Shown here piece after piece: positions 1 to 5,544 of a stretch of 5,711 nucleotides of DNA. Both the position numbers and the translations under genes were made by a program. Origin of the DNA: Chloroflexaceae bacterium (lineage in GTDB: Bacteria > Chloroflexota > Chloroflexia > Chloroflexales > Chloroflexaceae); the NCBI GenBank assembly GCA_026417815.1, contig JAOACN010000113.1, positions 1 to 5,711 on the forward strand. Direction: 5' to 3'. Numbering within the stretch: position 1 is the first letter of the stretch; each line of letters starts with the position of its first letter. The notes beneath the pieces were generated by a model. It saw only the letters and a list, made by a program, of their open reading frames with translations. It did not search any database and was not told where the DNA came from.

Positions 1-19
1 AGATGTGTATAAGAGACAG
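1..19 (+). other. Tn5 mosaic end (sequencing adapter remnant)
   Basis: The first 19 bases read AGATGTGTATAAGAGACAG, an exact match to the Tn5 mosaic end used in Nextera-type tagmentation libraries. The reverse complement ends the window at 5693-5711. This is adapter sequence, not genomic DNA, and should be trimmed before biological use. The insert therefore starts at 20. Confidence 0.97.
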
Positions 20-79
20 GGCTACGCCCTTCCAGACCCTTCCCGCAGGGAGGGGCGTGGGGAAACCCGGTTTACCCGC
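20..79 (+). repeat. Dispersed GC-rich hairpin repeat, copy A
   Basis: This stretch matches the right-hand copy (5548-5608) along roughly 60 bases when aligned by eye with a few gaps. Both share the core GGGCnnnGCCCTyCCrGACCCTT, followed by a GGGGCGyGGGG block and then an AACC/GG block. The first G of the core coincides with the last base of the adapter, so the copy is probably cut short on its left by tagmentation. No reading frame here looks like a gene. It resembles REP-type intergenic repeats; whether it is transcribed or acts as a terminator for an off-window gene is unknown. Confidence 0.6.
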
Positions 80-80
80 T

Positions 81-92
81 CTCCTGCAGGAG
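81..92. repeat. 12-bp perfect palindrome
   Basis: CTCCTGCAGGAG is a perfect 12-base palindrome between repeat copy A and the inverted-end element at 114-209. It could be a dimeric protein binding site or a chance palindrome in GC-rich DNA. It lies about 140 bases before the DUF6929 start, so a role for that gene is only a possibility. Confidence 0.35.
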
Positions 93-113
93 TTATTCGC
101 ATAAGCTCTTAGC

Positions 114-209
114 TCTACTTTATCACTTGCCGCGGCCTCCGCTGGGAGGAGGTTCGGAGGGGGCATGCGGACCTCGCAACCCCCGCCAGGGGCAAAGTGA
201 CAAAGTAGA
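114..209. repeat. 96-bp element with imperfect inverted ends
   Basis: The left end, 115-131, reads CTACTTTATCACTTGCC. The reverse complement of 191-208 reads CTACTTTGTCACTTTGCC. The arms differ by one substitution and one single-base indel, and the match extends one more base outward at 114/209. The 59 bases between the arms are very GC-rich, while the arms are AT-richer than their surroundings. The right arm also carries CAAAGT twice (193-198, 201-206). No target-site duplication is evident in the flanks. It could be a miniature inverted-repeat (MITE-like) element, a long stem in an RNA leader, or a terminator of an upstream gene. No protein is encoded inside. Confidence 0.55.
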
Positions 210-222
210 ATCAGTCACGTAG

Positions 223-227
223 AAAGG
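223..227 (+). promoter_or_regulatory. Weak ribosome binding site for the DUF6929 gene
   Basis: AAAGG lies 7 bases before the GTG at 235. It is a short Shine-Dalgarno match, but well spaced, and supports GTG 235 as the start. A TAGAAT hexamer at 206-211 resembles a -10 box, but no -35 element is visible at 16-18 bp spacing and it sits inside the right arm of the inverted-end element, so I do not call it a promoter. Confidence 0.45.
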
Positions 228-234
228 CGCCCCT

Positions 235-1242
235 GTGATCGAGGCTTATCACGACCCGCGGCTGCTGGTGCAGGTGCTGCACCGGCGCCCGTTGCGCTAC
301 ACCGCTGGCGCCGACCCGCGCCTGGACCGCCCGGCCCACGTGCGCGCCGCGTCGAGCCTGGTGCGCGTTGGGGATTTCATGCTCACCGTCCAGGACGACG
401 CACACTTTGTGGCGCTGATTGACCCGGCGTCCTGGGAAGTGCGCGCGATAACCCTGCCCCCCGGCCCCGGCGGGAAGCGGCAGTTCGACGAACTGCGGGG
501 CACAAAGGCCCTGAAGCTCGATCTCGAAGCCTGCGTGGTGGTGCCAGAGGCCACCGGCGCGACGCTCATTGCCTTCGGCTCCGGCTCAACGCCGCAGCGC
601 GAGCGCGTCCTGGTCATGCGCGACATCACGGCCCCGGCGCCGGATATTCGCCTGGTGGAGGCCACGGCCCTCTACGCGGCCTTCCGGGCGCCGGCCTTCG
701 CCGGCAGCGAACTCAACCTGGAAGGCGCGGTGCTGCTGCCCTCGGGCGAGACGCTGCGCCTCTTCCAGCGCGGCAACGGCGCGCCCCGCGGAGCGTTGCA
801 ACCGGTTGACGCCACCTGCGACATCGCCTGGCCGGCCCTGGCCGCCTACCTGGCCGACCCCATGACTACTCCGCCTCCCACCCTCGAAGCCATTACCCGG
901 TACCACCTCGGCCTGCTCGATGGCGCGCGCCTGACCTTTACCGACGCCACCCTCGGCCCCGGCGGCATCCTCTACTGCGCCTCGGCCGAACGCTCACCCA
1001 ACGCCGTGGACGACGGCCCGGTGGTCGGCTCGGCCCTTGGCCTGCTGCCACCCGTGGGCGCGCCGCGCTACGCGCCCATCGTTGACCTCGACGGCGATCT
1101 GCTGCCCCTCAAGGTCGAGGGCCTGCTGCTCGACGCGCGCGACCCTACCCTGGTCTTCCTGGTGGCCGATGCCGACGATCCTCTGGTTCCCAGCGAGTTG
1201 CTGACGGCGCGCCTCATCGGTCCCTGGCTCGACCAGGGCTGA
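235..1242 (+). CDS. Probable DUF6929 family protein (beta-propeller-like), function unknown
   Basis: A 335-residue protein starting at GTG 235 and ending at TGA 1240-1242. The motif order recalls the DUF6929 family: RAASSLVRVGDFMLTVQDD near residues 38-55, KLDLEACVVVP at 94-104, GSGSTPQRERVLV at 115-127, ELNLEGAVLLPSG at 159-171 followed by LFQRGNG at 176-182, and a late KVEGLLLDARDPTLVFLVAD at 293-312. The recurring hydrophobic-LE(A/G)-hydrophobic strands (Glu98, Glu163, Glu295), spaced through the chain, suggest a repeated beta-sheet or propeller fold; this is inference from pattern, not from a structure. I see no signal peptide, membrane segment or recognisable catalytic motif, so it is probably cytoplasmic. 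It is the only plus-strand gene in the left half and converges with the glycosyltransferase gene, so it forms its own transcription unit as far as the window shows. The family assignment is from memory of its motifs, and the biochemical role is unknown. Confidence 0.85.
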   Translation: MIEAYHDPRLLVQVLHRRPLRYTAGADPRLDRPAHVRAASSLVRVGDFMLTVQDDAHFVALIDPASWEVRAITLPPGPGGKRQFDELRGTKALKLDLEACVVVPEATGATLIAFGSGSTPQRERVLVMRDITAPAPDIRLVEATALYAAFRAPAFAGSELNLEGAVLLPSGETLRLFQRGNGAPRGALQPVDATCDIAWPALAAYLADPMTTPPPTLEAITRYHLGLLDGARLTFTDATLGPGGILYCASAERSPNAVDDGPVVGSALGLLPPVGAPRYAPIVDLDGDLLPLKVEGLLLDARDPTLVFLVADADDPLVPSELLTARLIGPWLDQG

Positions 1243-1261
1243 TTGGTACGCTATAGACGGC

Positions 1262-1300
1262 AATCCAAAATCCAAAATCCAAAATCCAAAATCCAAAATC
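1262..1300. repeat. Heptanucleotide tandem array (AATCCAA)
   Basis: The 7-mer AATCCAA is repeated without error for about 5.6 units (five full copies from 1262 to 1296, then AATC). It fills most of the 61-bp gap between two converging stop codons (1242 on plus, 1304 on minus). It resembles the short tandemly repeated heptanucleotides known from filamentous cyanobacteria; I recall similar arrays in Chloroflexus relatives. On the minus strand the array is open and would read as FWILDFG-type peptides, an artefact of the repeat. The array is AT-rich against GC-rich surroundings and is likely to vary in copy number by slippage. A role in transcript termination is possible but not shown. Confidence 0.92.
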
Positions 1301-1303
1301 GCA

Positions 1304-3466
1304 TCACATCTGCCGCAGCACCAGCACGCGCCTGCCCCCATCGGTCCATTCCTGCACCACGTAGCCCTTGCCGCCCGCCGCTCCCGGCACAGCCGCCAGG
1401 GTCGGCAGGATTGCCGGGAGGTGGTTGGTTTCTACGAAACGATAGGGGCCAAGACTGATGACGTGGTTGAAGCGTCCGGGCTGCCGTTTGACCACCAGCA
1501 GCCGCTGGGCCTCGGCGGGAGGGAAGGGCCGGGCGGCCAGGATGTAGACGTAGGGCTCGGCGATGCTGTCGGCGCTGACCCAGACCTCGGCGTAGCCGGG
1601 GGCCAGTTCCACCGCGCGGCGCACCGCCTCGGCCAGGCCGTCGTGGTTCAGTCCGGCCTGGAGCGGCGGATATGTCTGGGTGTAGAAGCGCCACCACCCT
1701 GCGCCCTGCCAGAGCAGCGCCGCCGCGAGCGCCAGGGCGCTTAGCCAGCGCGCCCACCACAGCGCGGCCCCCCCGGGCTCCGGACGGCCCCGCGGCAGGA
1801 GTAGCGCGGCGCCCCATCCCACCAGCAGGGCGTAGAGTGGCGCCAGCGGCGCGGCGCGGAAGGCATGGGGGCTGGGGGTGGTCAGGCTCGCCGGCAGCGC
1901 CGCGATGCACACTGCCCCGAGGATGAAGGATGCCCGGAACCGCCCGGTTAGAGCATACTTCCACCGGGGTCGAACCAGGCTGCCGATTGCTCCCGCCAGG
2001 CCCAGCAACAGCAGCGGCAGCGTGGCCCACAACTCCACGCCAAAGCCCGGCAAACTCGACGTCGAACTGCCATCGCCGCGGCGGTAGTAGAAGTCGGGCT
2101 GGAAGTAGACCGCGTAGCCCGCCCACCAGGCGTTGAACCAGGCCCACCATGAGTCGGCCCGCAGGGCCGCCTGGTTCAGGCGCGTGGAACTGGCGGGGAC
2201 GAACAGCGTCACGTACACAAAGGGCGCCCCCAGCAGCGCCAGCAGCAGCCCGGCCAGAACCAGGGGATGCTGCGCGATGGCCATGGGCCAGGCCGTGTTG
2301 CCCGGCGACCAGCGGGCCAGAGGATGGCCTTTGCCTGTCTCCATCCGGCCCTTCAGCAGAGCCAGGGCCACCGCCAGAACCGTCAGCAACGGCACGGCGA
2401 GCTTGAGCGTGGGATAGGCATACAGCGCCACCCCCGCCGCCAGGGCCAGACCCAGGGCCACGCGCCGGTCACCACGCTTGATGAAATGCACCCCGGCCAG
2501 CAGGCAGAGGGTCCAGACGGTCGGCACCAGGGAGGGCGGCATGGCCACCCGGCTGATGAAGATCTGCCAGGGCGACAGGGCCATCATCAACCCCGTCGTG
2601 AAGGACCCGAGCGGCCCCAGGCCCAGGGCGCGGGCCAGGGCGTAGCCGAGGGGCGCCGCCAATGCGCCGACCACCGCTGTCACCAGGCGGCCCACCATGC
2701 GTTGCGGACCAAAGAGGGCCACGAAGGGCAGTTCCAGGTAGGTCAGCAGGGGCGAGATCCAGTCGCCCAGGGCCTCGAAGGCCCCCAGGGGCAGCAGATG
2801 GCCCAGATGGTCGCGCCCCGTGCGCGAGAGGTGCCAGGCGTCCACCAGGCTGATCACCTCGTCAACGCGCCAGCCCGGCGGTGTGCTCTGAAGCTGGAAG
2901 ATCCGCAGCCCGAGCGCCAGGCCAAAGAGGGCGAACGGCGCCGCCAACCCGCGCCGGGCGCTCCAGACAAAGGCCGCGGCAACGGTCAGGTAGACCGGCA
3001 GGAGCGCGAGGCCGCGGGCCAGCGCGTCCACGGGCCAGCCGCCGGGGTGAACGCTTACACTGAAGAGCGTGAAGCCAACCCAGCGAGGATCCCTGGCCGG
3101 CGGACGATCAACGGTGGACGTGATCGTCAACCCGGTGGCGCCCGACGGCAGGCGGAGGTGGTAGTTCCGCGGCCCCTCCGGTGCGGCGAAACGGGCCAGC
3201 GCGCCCCGGTCGTCGCGCAGTGAGAGATACGGGGTGGAACGGCCCTCCCAACGGGCAGCGGCGAGCCGCAGGCGCACCTCCACCGGCCCGCTGTGCCGGG
3301 CGATAGGGATCACGACCCGGTCGCCGCTCCAGCGGTATTCGCGCCCATCTACCTGCTCCGGGGCGTAGAGGCCGCCGGTCGTCTCCAGACTGGCTGCGGG
3401 AAGGGTCAGCAAAAACGCAACGCTGGCCACCCATACGCACAGGGCGACGAGCAGGGCACGGCTCAT
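1304..3466 (-). CDS. GT39/ArnT-like membrane glycosyltransferase (GT-C fold)
   Basis: A 720-residue polytopic membrane protein. ATG at 3466 is chosen because AGGA lies 6 bases upstream and a hydrophobic segment follows at once (residues 4-24). The reading frame stays open to 3748, but that extension is Arg/Pro/Gly-rich, overlaps the DUF2237 gene and is not believable protein. Layout: signal-anchor helix 4-24; extracytoplasmic beta-rich domain about 30-142; then many membrane helices from about 152 to 590; and a soluble C-terminal part about 595-720. GT-C hallmarks are the acidic pair Asp202-Glu203 in GWRVDEV after a membrane helix, LSPWQIFISRVAMP at 297-310, FQPDFYYRRGDGSS at 455-468, and LPASLTTPSPHAFR at 524-537. 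Known members of this clan (protein mannosyltransferases, ArnT) transfer a sugar from a polyprenyl-phosphate donor outside the cytoplasmic membrane; donor and acceptor here cannot be told. It lies downstream of the DUF2237 gene on the same strand, 137 bp away, with hairpin repeats between. The large gene ends just before the heptad array. Confidence 0.93.
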   Translation of the reverse strand: MSRALLVALCVWVASVAFLLTLPAASLETTGGLYAPEQVDGREYRWSGDRVVIPIARHSGPVEVRLRLAAARWEGRSTPYLSLRDDRGALARFAAPEGPRNYHLRLPSGATGLTITSTVDRPPARDPRWVGFTLFSVSVHPGGWPVDALARGLALLPVYLTVAAAFVWSARRGLAAPFALFGLALGLRIFQLQSTPPGWRVDEVISLVDAWHLSRTGRDHLGHLLPLGAFEALGDWISPLLTYLELPFVALFGPQRMVGRLVTAVVGALAAPLGYALARALGLGPLGSFTTGLMMALSPWQIFISRVAMPPSLVPTVWTLCLLAGVHFIKRGDRRVALGLALAAGVALYAYPTLKLAVPLLTVLAVALALLKGRMETGKGHPLARWSPGNTAWPMAIAQHPLVLAGLLLALLGAPFVYVTLFVPASSTRLNQAALRADSWWAWFNAWWAGYAVYFQPDFYYRRGDGSSTSSLPGFGVELWATLPLLLLGLAGAIGSLVRPRWKYALTGRFRASFILGAVCIAALPASLTTPSPHAFRAAPLAPLYALLVGWGAALLLPRGRPEPGGAALWWARWLSALALAAALLWQGAGWWRFYTQTYPPLQAGLNHDGLAEAVRRAVELAPGYAEVWVSADSIAEPYVYILAARPFPPAEAQRLLVVKRQPGRFNHVISLGPYRFVETNHLPAILPTLAAVPGAAGGKGYVVQEWTDGGRRVLVLRQM

Positions 3467-3472
3467 ATCAGT

Positions 3473-3476
3473 TCCT
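3473..3476 (-). promoter_or_regulatory. Ribosome binding site that fixes the glycosyltransferase start
   Basis: On the minus strand AGGA (3476 down to 3473) is followed by six bases and then ATG at 3466. This good match and spacing, together with the hydrophobic segment that follows the ATG, favours this start over longer in-frame options. A TACACT hexamer at 3507-3502 on the minus strand could be a -10 box, but I find no convincing -35, so a separate promoter for this gene is unproven. Confidence 0.6.
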
Positions 3477-3536
3477 GCCGGTGCGAGCGCGTTTGAGGCA
3501 TAGTGTACTCTGGCGCGTGCCCTGGGGAGGGGCGCC

Positions 3537-3599
3537 GGGAGGCTTCGCCGGGATAAAGATGCTTTCGGGAGGGCTTCGCCCTCCCAGACCCTCCCGAAA
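3537..3599 (+). repeat. Hairpin repeats: degenerate core plus copy B with switchable stems
   Basis: Copy B shares the core GGGCTTCGCCCTCCCAGACC (3571-3590) with copies A and C. It contains a perfect 11-base inverted repeat, TTTCGGGAGGG at 3563-3573 and CCCTCCCGAAA at 3589-3599. The same left arm can instead pair with an inner arm: GGGAGGGC 3567-3574 with GCCCTCCC 3578-3585 over a 3-base loop. The two stems exclude each other. A degenerate core, GGGAGGCTTCGCC, lies just before it at 3537-3549, and CGCCGGGA occurs twice (3533-3540, 3546-3553). On the minus strand copy B starts 4 bases after the DUF2237 stop codon, so it could attenuate or terminate that transcript or protect its 3' end. No T-run follows, so it is not a classical intrinsic terminator. 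The 137-bp gap holds no gene. Confidence 0.7.
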
Positions 3600-3603
3600 T
3601 CGA

Positions 3604-4023
3604 TCACATTCCGGCTACATCGAGCGCATGGCGCAGCAGATCCTCGCGCCGCACAATGTCGAGGGCCGCCTCGTGGGTGGCGGCGAGGACCACCGGCGGC
3701 GCCACGCCGGCCTCGAGGGCCTCCCGCCAGCGACTCGCGCACAGGCACCAGCGATCGCCCGGACGCAGTCCAGGAAACCCGTACTCGGGCCGCGGGGTGG
3801 TCAGATCATTGCCCCGCGAACGGCTGAAGGCCAGGAACTCCGCGGTGACCTGGGCGCAGACCACGTGGACGCCCACGTCGTCCGGGCCCGTGTCGCAGCA
3901 GCCGGTGCGGTAGAAGCCGGTCAGCGGATCGGCGCTGCAAACGGCCAGCGGCCCGCCCATAACGTTGCGGGCCACCGGGGCGGGGGAGCGGCCATTCGAG
4001 CTAACGTTTCCGTTGGTGCTCAT
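3604..4023 (-). CDS. DUF2237 family protein, function unknown
   Basis: A 139-residue protein with strong family resemblance to DUF2237: GGPLAVCSADPLTGFYRTGC at 23-42, then C43, DDVGVHVVCAQVT at 48-60, FLAFSRSRGNDLTTPRPEYG at 63-82, FPGLRPGDRWCLCASRW at 83-99, EAGVAPPVVLAATHE at 104-118. The length is near that usual for the family after an 18-20 residue low-complexity N-terminus. Conserved cysteines at 29, 42, 43, 56, 93 and 95, including a Cys-Cys pair and a CxC, suggest metal or redox chemistry, but that is inference; the family has no established function that I know. No signal peptide or membrane segment is seen, so it is likely cytoplasmic. ATG 4023 is preferred to the in-frame ATG at 4080 because a GAGAGGAG purine tract lies just upstream and the extra 19 residues do not fit the family. 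It is divergent from the MFS gene and upstream of the glycosyltransferase gene on the same strand. Confidence 0.95.
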   Translation of the reverse strand: MSTNGNVSSNGRSPAPVARNVMGGPLAVCSADPLTGFYRTGCCDTGPDDVGVHVVCAQVTAEFLAFSRSRGNDLTTPRPEYGFPGLRPGDRWCLCASRWREALEAGVAPPVVLAATHEAALDIVRREDLLRHALDVAGM

Positions 4024-4026
4024 GGT

Positions 4027-4034
4027 CTCCTCTC
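4027..4034 (-). promoter_or_regulatory. Ribosome binding site for the DUF2237 gene
   Basis: On the minus strand GAGAGGAG (4034 down to 4027) sits three bases before ATG 4023. Using the GAGG part gives a spacing of about 5. This strong purine tract decides the start in favour of 4023 over the upstream ATG at 4080. Confidence 0.65.
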
Positions 4035-4047
4035 TTTGTGCTGCCAC

Positions 4048-4075
4048 TTGCGGGTGGAAGGCATACCCGTATAGT
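4048..4075 (+). promoter_or_regulatory. Candidate sigma70-type promoter for the MFS gene
   Basis: TTGCGG at 4048-4053 and TATAGT at 4070-4075 are separated by 16 bases. The -10 hexamer matches the consensus at five of six positions and the -35 at three (TTG). Transcription from here would start near 4082 and give a leader of over 200 bases, containing the hairpin cluster at 4130-4211, before the transporter start. It lies just upstream of the divergent DUF2237 start and overlaps the candidate promoter of that gene. This is pattern matching only. Confidence 0.35.
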
Positions 4076-4081
4076 ATCATA
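4071..4081 (-). promoter_or_regulatory. Candidate -10 elements for the DUF2237 gene
   Basis: On the minus strand TATGAT (4081-4076) and TACTAT (4076-4071) lie about 50 bases before the DUF2237 ATG. Both resemble -10 boxes, but no -35 match at normal spacing is evident. They overlap the plus-strand TATAGT, so if both are real the two divergent promoters would compete for polymerase. Confidence 0.2.
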
Positions 4082-4129
4082 GGTGCGCCTGACTCGCGGC
4101 GCCTATACGGCCATGCCGCCAGAGCGGAT

Positions 4130-4211
4130 GCAACGGGGCAAGCCCCGGGGGTGTTGCGTTGGTTTGGGCAGCTACGTCCCCAAACACCCCGGGGCGCGGC
4201 GTAGCCGCCCC
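4130..4211. repeat. Cluster of competing hairpins in the divergent intergenic region
   Basis: Three pairings compete. First, GCAACGGGG (4130-4138) with CCCC (4143-4146) and GTTGC (4153-4157). Second, GCCCCGGGG-g-TGTT (4142-4155) with AACACCCCGGGGC (4183-4195), 13 pairs with one bulged base; an inner stem GTTTGGG (4162-4168) with CCCAAAC (4179-4185) is a partial alternative. Third, GGGGC (4191-4195) with GCCCC (4207-4211), which has an extra GGC/GCC step inside. No T-run follows any stem. It may be a dispersed repeat, or a structured leader of the MFS transcript; it does not match a riboswitch I recognise. The whole gap 4024-4308 (285 bp) holds no gene in my reading. Confidence 0.6.
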
Positions 4212-4264
4212 TAACCCGGCCTAGGCCCCGGGTACGCCCCGCACCAGCAGGTTGAAAAAGGGAG

Positions 4265-4285
4265 TTCGTGGGAGGGCTTCACTCC
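4265..4285 (+). repeat. Degenerate hairpin-repeat core upstream of the MFS gene
   Basis: TTCGTGGGAGGGCTTCACTC at 4265-4284 resembles the copy B segment at 3564-3584 with a one-base insertion and a few changes; GGAG 4271-4274 can pair with CTCC 4282-4285. Its presence suggests that the region before 4309 is intergenic and argues against the longer MFS start at TTG 4252. Confidence 0.4.
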
Positions 4286-4308
4286 TTCGCGAAGAGGAAA
4301 CCCGCGCT

Positions 4309-5514
4309 TTGCCAGCATCACCACACCCCACTACCGCCACCCACGCTCCAGGCGTCCTCGTAGGACTGGCCTACGCCGCCTTTGTCAGCCTCGGATTGCC
4401 TGATGGGCTAACCGGGGTGGCCTGGCCGTCGTTGCGAGCCACATTCGGGCTGCCACTTGATGCTCTGGGCGCGCTGATTGCTACAACGACCCTTGGGTAC
4501 CTGGCGGCGAGTTTCAGCAGCGGGCCGGTGCTGGCCCGTCTGGGGACAGGCTGGCTGCTGGTCGTGAGTTGTCTGATGACGGCCTTCAGCCTGATTGGCT
4601 TTGGTCTGGCGCCGGTATGGGCGACGATGGTCGGACTGGGATTGCTGGCCGGTCTTGGGGCGGGCGCGATAGACGCCGGTCTAAACACCTACGCCGCCGA
4701 GCACTTCACCCCCCGCACCGTTAACTGGCTGCACGCCGCCTTCGGTCTTGGAGCGGCAAGCGGGCCGCTGATAATGACCGCCGCCATCGGCCTGGCCGGG
4801 TCGTGGCGTCCAGGCTATCTGTTTGTGGGAGTGGCTCAGTTGGCGCTGGCGGGCTGCTTCGCCGTAACGCGCACCTGGTGGGGTCCGCGTCGCCCCCAGA
4901 CGACGGCCGCGACCCGCCAGGACGCGGCGATGCTCCACACCCTTGGCCTGCCGGCGGTGTGGTTGAGCATGCTGCTGTTCTTTCTTTACACCGGTCTTGA
5001 GGTTAGCGCGGGCCAGTGGCTCTATTCGCTGTTGACCGAGACGCGAGGTGTGGCGCCCGCCCTGGCCGGCATCTGGGTGAGCATCTACTGGGGGAGCCTC
5101 ACCCTGGGGCGAGTGCTGGCAGGCGCCATGGTCGGACGTATCGGGATGCGCCGGCTGTTGTGGATGTGCATGGGCGGCGCGCTCCTCGGGGTAACCCTGC
5201 TCTGGCTCAACCTTGCACCCTGGCTGGCCCTGGCCGGTCTCGCGCTGCTGGGCCTGGCCCTGGCACCGATGTTTCCGTTGTTCATCGCGCTGACCCCGGC
5301 GCGCATGGGATCGGCGCATGTCGCCAATACGGTCGGCTTCCAGATCGCGGCGGCAATGCTCGGCGGGGCGGGATTGGCCGGTGGCTTCGGGATCATCGCC
5401 GGTCGCCACGGCCTGGAAACCCTCGAACCGTTCCTGTTCGGAACCGCGCTCCTCCTGATCGGCGTCTTCCTCGTCCTCGATCGCCACCCACACGCCCCCA
5501 CGCCCGGTGCGTAG
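4309..5514 (+). CDS. MFS transporter, fucose-permease-like (FHS) type, substrate unknown
   Basis: A 401-residue polytopic membrane protein with the usual two-half MFS layout, about 12 helices and a hydrophilic central loop (RTWWGPRRPQTTAATRQD). Typical motifs are VSLGLPDGLTGVAWPSLRA in helix 1 and its loop, GAGAIDAGLN in helix 4, NWLHAAFGLGAASGPL in helix 5, YTGLEVSAGQW opening the C-terminal half, and ANTVGFQIAAAMLGGAGLAG late in it. This pattern recalls FHS-type sugar porters, but substrate and direction of transport cannot be read from it; an efflux role is possible. Start choice: TTG 4309 has AGAGGA about 10 bases upstream and leaves 13 residues before the first helix. The alternative TTG 4252 gives 420 residues but has AGG touching the start codon and runs through a degenerate repeat; an in-frame TAG at 4222 limits any longer form. 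It diverges from the DUF2237 gene and appears monocistronic here. Confidence 0.93.
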   Translation: MPASPHPTTATHAPGVLVGLAYAAFVSLGLPDGLTGVAWPSLRATFGLPLDALGALIATTTLGYLAASFSSGPVLARLGTGWLLVVSCLMTAFSLIGFGLAPVWATMVGLGLLAGLGAGAIDAGLNTYAAEHFTPRTVNWLHAAFGLGAASGPLIMTAAIGLAGSWRPGYLFVGVAQLALAGCFAVTRTWWGPRRPQTTAATRQDAAMLHTLGLPAVWLSMLLFFLYTGLEVSAGQWLYSLLTETRGVAPALAGIWVSIYWGSLTLGRVLAGAMVGRIGMRRLLWMCMGGALLGVTLLWLNLAPWLALAGLALLGLALAPMFPLFIALTPARMGSAHVANTVGFQIAAAMLGGAGLAGGFGIIAGRHGLETLEPFLFGTALLLIGVFLVLDRHPHAPTPGA

Positions 5515-5544
5515 CGCCACCAATCCGGGCGCGAGGTTTACATC

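Noticed and set aside
1262..1300. A CRISPR array
   Set aside because: The units are 7 bases with no spacers and no cas gene nearby; it is a simple tandem repeat.
1251..2150. A 299-residue minus-strand frame overlapping the glycosyltransferase C-terminus
   Set aside because: Same strand but a different frame from the real gene; its product is Arg/Gly/Pro-rich, and its tail merely reads through the heptad array.
3103..3128. Inverted repeat GACGATCA / TGATCGTC inside the glycosyltransferase gene
   Set aside because: An 8-bp arm pair with a 10-base spacer within coding sequence is readily explained by chance and codon use; nothing else supports a site.
2267..3223. A 318-residue plus-strand open frame opposite the glycosyltransferase gene
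   Set aside because: Its product is Gln/Arg/Gly/His-rich and without domains, as expected for an antisense shadow of a GC-rich membrane protein gene.
3467..3748. A 94-residue N-terminal extension of the glycosyltransferase
   Set aside because: It is Arg/Pro/Gly-rich, overlaps the confident DUF2237 gene and a hairpin repeat, and the ATG at 3466 has a well-placed ribosome binding site followed by a hydrophobic segment.
4681..5523. A 280-residue minus-strand open frame opposite the MFS gene
   Set aside because: It is a Gln/Arg/Gly-rich shadow of a clear transporter gene; no family motif is visible.
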